From Candidatus Mnemosynella bozhongmuii (GTDB lineage: Archaea; Halobacteriota; Archaeoglobi; Mnemosynellales; Mnemosynellaceae), in assembly GCA_014361165.1 (NCBI GenBank), contig JACIWD010000128.1, positions 1 to 22,294 of the forward strand: a stretch of DNA of 22,294 bases, given 5' to 3'. Of the stretch, positions 20,776 through 22,294 are shown piece by piece. Position numbers and translations under genes: made by a program. Position 1 is the first letter of the stretch; every line of letters begins with the position of its first letter. The notes under the pieces were generated by a model. The model was given only the letters and a program-made list of their open reading frames with translations, was not told the DNA's origin and did not search any database.

Positions 20776-21123
20776 TTGAAAAAAGTGGCGATTTTCACGT
20801 TCTCTGGAGATCAGATGAACTTTTTCCATGCCTTGCTGAATGCTCTTGATATGAAAGAGAGAGGCTTTGATGTCAAAATCATCATAGAGGGTGTTTCAAC
20901 TCGATTCATAGGCAAGCTGACCGATCCCGAGGATCCTCTTTTCAAACTCTATTCAGAGGTGAAGAAAGAGGGACTCATAGACTGCGTTTGCAAGAGCTGT
21001 GCCTCACAAACAAAATCGCTGAAGAGAGCAGAAGAGGAGGGTCTCAGACTCTGCGATGAAATGGGGGGTCATCCGAGCATGGGAAGGTATCTCGAAGAGG
21101 GTTACGAGGTTCTTCTGTTCTGA
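20776..21123 (+). CDS. DsrE/DsrF-like small cytoplasmic protein
   Basis: The protein has 115 residues. It opens with MKKVAIFTFSGDQMNFFHALLNALDMKERG, then VKIIIEGVST, CVCKSCASQT and MGGHPSMGRYLEEGYEVLLF. The alternating strand/helix pattern resembles DsrE-type proteins, and related short proteins are annotated only as cytoplasmic protein. Three cysteines in DCVCKSC may take part in sulfur or thiol chemistry, but no function is known. The start is a TTG at 20776, four bases after GGAGGTGA; a TTG at 20758 has no ribosome site. It is third in the fumarase operon. The final 22 bases overlap the convergent antiporter gene. The fumarase and thiol-linked fumarate reductase context may matter, but nothing proves a link. 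Confidence 0.6.
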   Translation: MKKVAIFTFSGDQMNFFHALLNALDMKERGFDVKIIIEGVSTRFIGKLTDPEDPLFKLYSEVKKEGLIDCVCKSCASQTKSLKRAEEEGLRLCDEMGGHPSMGRYLEEGYEVLLF

Positions 21124-22265
21124 AGCTCTATGAGAGCTCTTCCGAGAGAGGGTGAGATAATTGATGTGATGACCGCAAGAATGACGAAAATTGCATAAAT
21201 ACTTTCATTTATTATTTTCAGCTGAAGTCCAATCTCAACAGCGGCAATTACGAGGCTCAAACATGAAGAGTGAAAAACTCCGAGAGCCAGAGATTTTCTC
21301 GGACCGATTCCAGTGAGAAGTGATGGGAGGGCAGTTCCCACAACCTTTGAGAGGAATACAAGAATGAGGATTGTGAGGAGAAGAGAGAGATTTTCGACGC
21401 TTGAGAAGAGCTCAACCAGATTCACTCTTGCTCCAACGAGGATGAAGAAGAGCGGTATGAAGAAGCCGTAACCGAAGCTTTCGAGTTTTCTCTCAAGCAA
21501 TGTTTTGTCATGGGGGAGAGCCTCAGAGATTATGAGACCCGAGATAAAGGCCCCTATGATGGAGTGAAAACCGAGAAATTCTGAAAGAAGGACGAAAAAG
21601 ATGATGAGAGCAAAGGAGAAGCGAACTCCAAGCTCAAAGTGACTTTCTTCGTCTATCCAGACGTCAAGAAATCTTATTAGACCTGTTTTTCTGAGAATCT
21701 TGGGAATGAAGAAGAGGATGATTATGAAGAGTAAGGAGTAGAGAAAAGAGAGGCTGATCTTCTCCTGAATCAGAGTTATCACAAAAGCGATGAGAAACAT
21801 GCTCAGAATATCCACAAGAACCACAGAGCTGAGAAGAAGCTTTCTGAAGCCTTCATCCGATATCTCTCTGCTAAGCGGTAAGATCACGCCAAGAGAAGTT
21901 GTCGAGAACAGAGTTCCCATGAAGAGAGGATTTACTCCAGCTTTCAAACCGAGAAGATAACCCGAGACAAATGGCAGAAGAAGAGATGAAAGTGAGATGA
22001 TTGCTGTGCTTCTCCACCCGACATCCATTCCCTTCAGATCAATCTCCAGTCCTGCGAAAAACATGAGGAATATCAGACCAAACTGCTTGAAGAATTCCAT
22101 GAGCTCTGTTAGATCTGTGAAAGAGCTCTGAAGGAACAGATTTCCGAGAATTATTCCGATGATCATTTCCGACACGACGAAGGGAATTTTCAGATAACTG
22201 GAGATGAATGGGGCCAGAAATATTGCAATAAAGACGAGAAAGAGGAACTCCAGCAGATTCTGCAT
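21102..22265 (-). CDS. CPA2-family cation/proton antiporter
   Basis: The protein has 387 residues, nearly all hydrophobic, with about eleven to thirteen membrane helices. The opening FVVSEMIIGIILGNLFL, LIFLMFFAGLEIDLKG and the later FFIPLFFILVGARVNL are those of Na+/H+ and K+/H+ exchangers of the KefB/NapA type. In the ion-binding helix the motif is VLVDILSM, a single aspartate where electrogenic members have two; that suggests an electroneutral or potassium-type exchanger (inference). No TrkA-N/RCK domain is fused. It starts with ATG 22265, with only a weak GAG before it. Bases 22266-22294 hold no complete feature; the minus strand there could be the end of another gene. Confidence 0.83.
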   Translation of the reverse strand: MQNLLEFLFLVFIAIFLAPFISSYLKIPFVVSEMIIGIILGNLFLQSSFTDLTELMEFFKQFGLIFLMFFAGLEIDLKGMDVGWRSTAIISLSSLLLPFVSGYLLGLKAGVNPLFMGTLFSTTSLGVILPLSREISDEGFRKLLLSSVVLVDILSMFLIAFVITLIQEKISLSFLYSLLFIIILFFIPKILRKTGLIRFLDVWIDEESHFELGVRFSFALIIFFVLLSEFLGFHSIIGAFISGLIISEALPHDKTLLERKLESFGYGFFIPLFFILVGARVNLVELFSSVENLSLLLTILILVFLSKVVGTALPSLLTGIGPRKSLALGVFHSSCLSLVIAAVEIGLQLKIINESIYAIFVILAVITSIISPSLGRALIELQNRRTS

Positions 22266-22294
22266 ATTCTCAGCCCTTCATCTCACATCTGAGG

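Noticed and set aside
1..22294. CRISPR arrays, insertion sequences, tRNA or rRNA genes
   Set aside because: No spaced repeats, transposase-like frames, terminal repeats or tRNA-like cloverleaf sequences were seen in reading either strand, and non-coding space is very limited.

Overview
The window (22,294 bases) looks like the chromosome of an anaerobic, probably thermophilic euryarchaeon. The signs are heavy use of AGA/AGG arginine codons with few CGN codons, GGAGGTGA-type ribosome sites, archaeal TATA boxes a fixed distance before starts, and Hdr, MvhD and fumarate-reductase proteins of the methanogen/Archaeoglobus type. I cannot place the genus; an Archaeoglobi or methanogen-related lineage is my guess. 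The region is packed with genes. I found no tRNA, rRNA, CRISPR array or mobile element, and no gene-free stretch over 300 bases.

Layout. (1) Bases 1-897: 3' part of a CoA-disulfide/persulfide reductase-type flavoprotein with a C-terminal rhodanese domain. (2) 875-4242, minus strand: a coupled operon of a LarA-family nickel racemase homologue, a membrane PH-domain protein, an endonuclease IV-like TIM-barrel protein and ProC. (3) 4243-4346: divergent promoters with two palindromes. (4) 4347-8516, plus strand: an eight-gene metal/Fe-S operon made of an Mrp/Nbp35 ATPase, two [small DUF5320-like protein + NifX-like protein] pairs, and two ferredoxin-containing MinD-type ATPases flanking a short DtxR-like regulator. 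(5) 8473-9867, minus: purE (class II type), a DUF134 DNA-binding protein and a methyltransferase. (6) 9892-11088, minus: an MFS transporter.

(7) 11155-19209, minus, is the most interesting part: a six-gene redox operon, in transcription order HdrC, HdrB, an SdhB/TfrB-type Fe-S protein, an SdhA/TfrA-type flavoprotein, an HdrA-MvhD fusion with an inserted dicluster ferredoxin, and a protein made of two tandem HdrD-like modules. (8) 19367-21123, plus and divergent from it: class I two-subunit fumarase and a DsrE-like protein. (9) 21102-22265, minus: a CPA2-family cation/proton antiporter.

Regions 7 and 8 together suggest fumarate/succinate metabolism tied to a soluble, HdrA-based and possibly electron-bifurcating complex. 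Fumarase would interconvert malate and fumarate. The SdhA-like subunit would handle fumarate/succinate. SdhB, HdrB, HdrC, HdrA and the double HdrD would pass electrons among thiol/disulfide, flavin and ferredoxin-type sites. No membrane anchor, hydrogenase or F420 subunit is encoded here. The gene content and motifs are read from the sequence; the joint complex and its direction of electron flow are inference.
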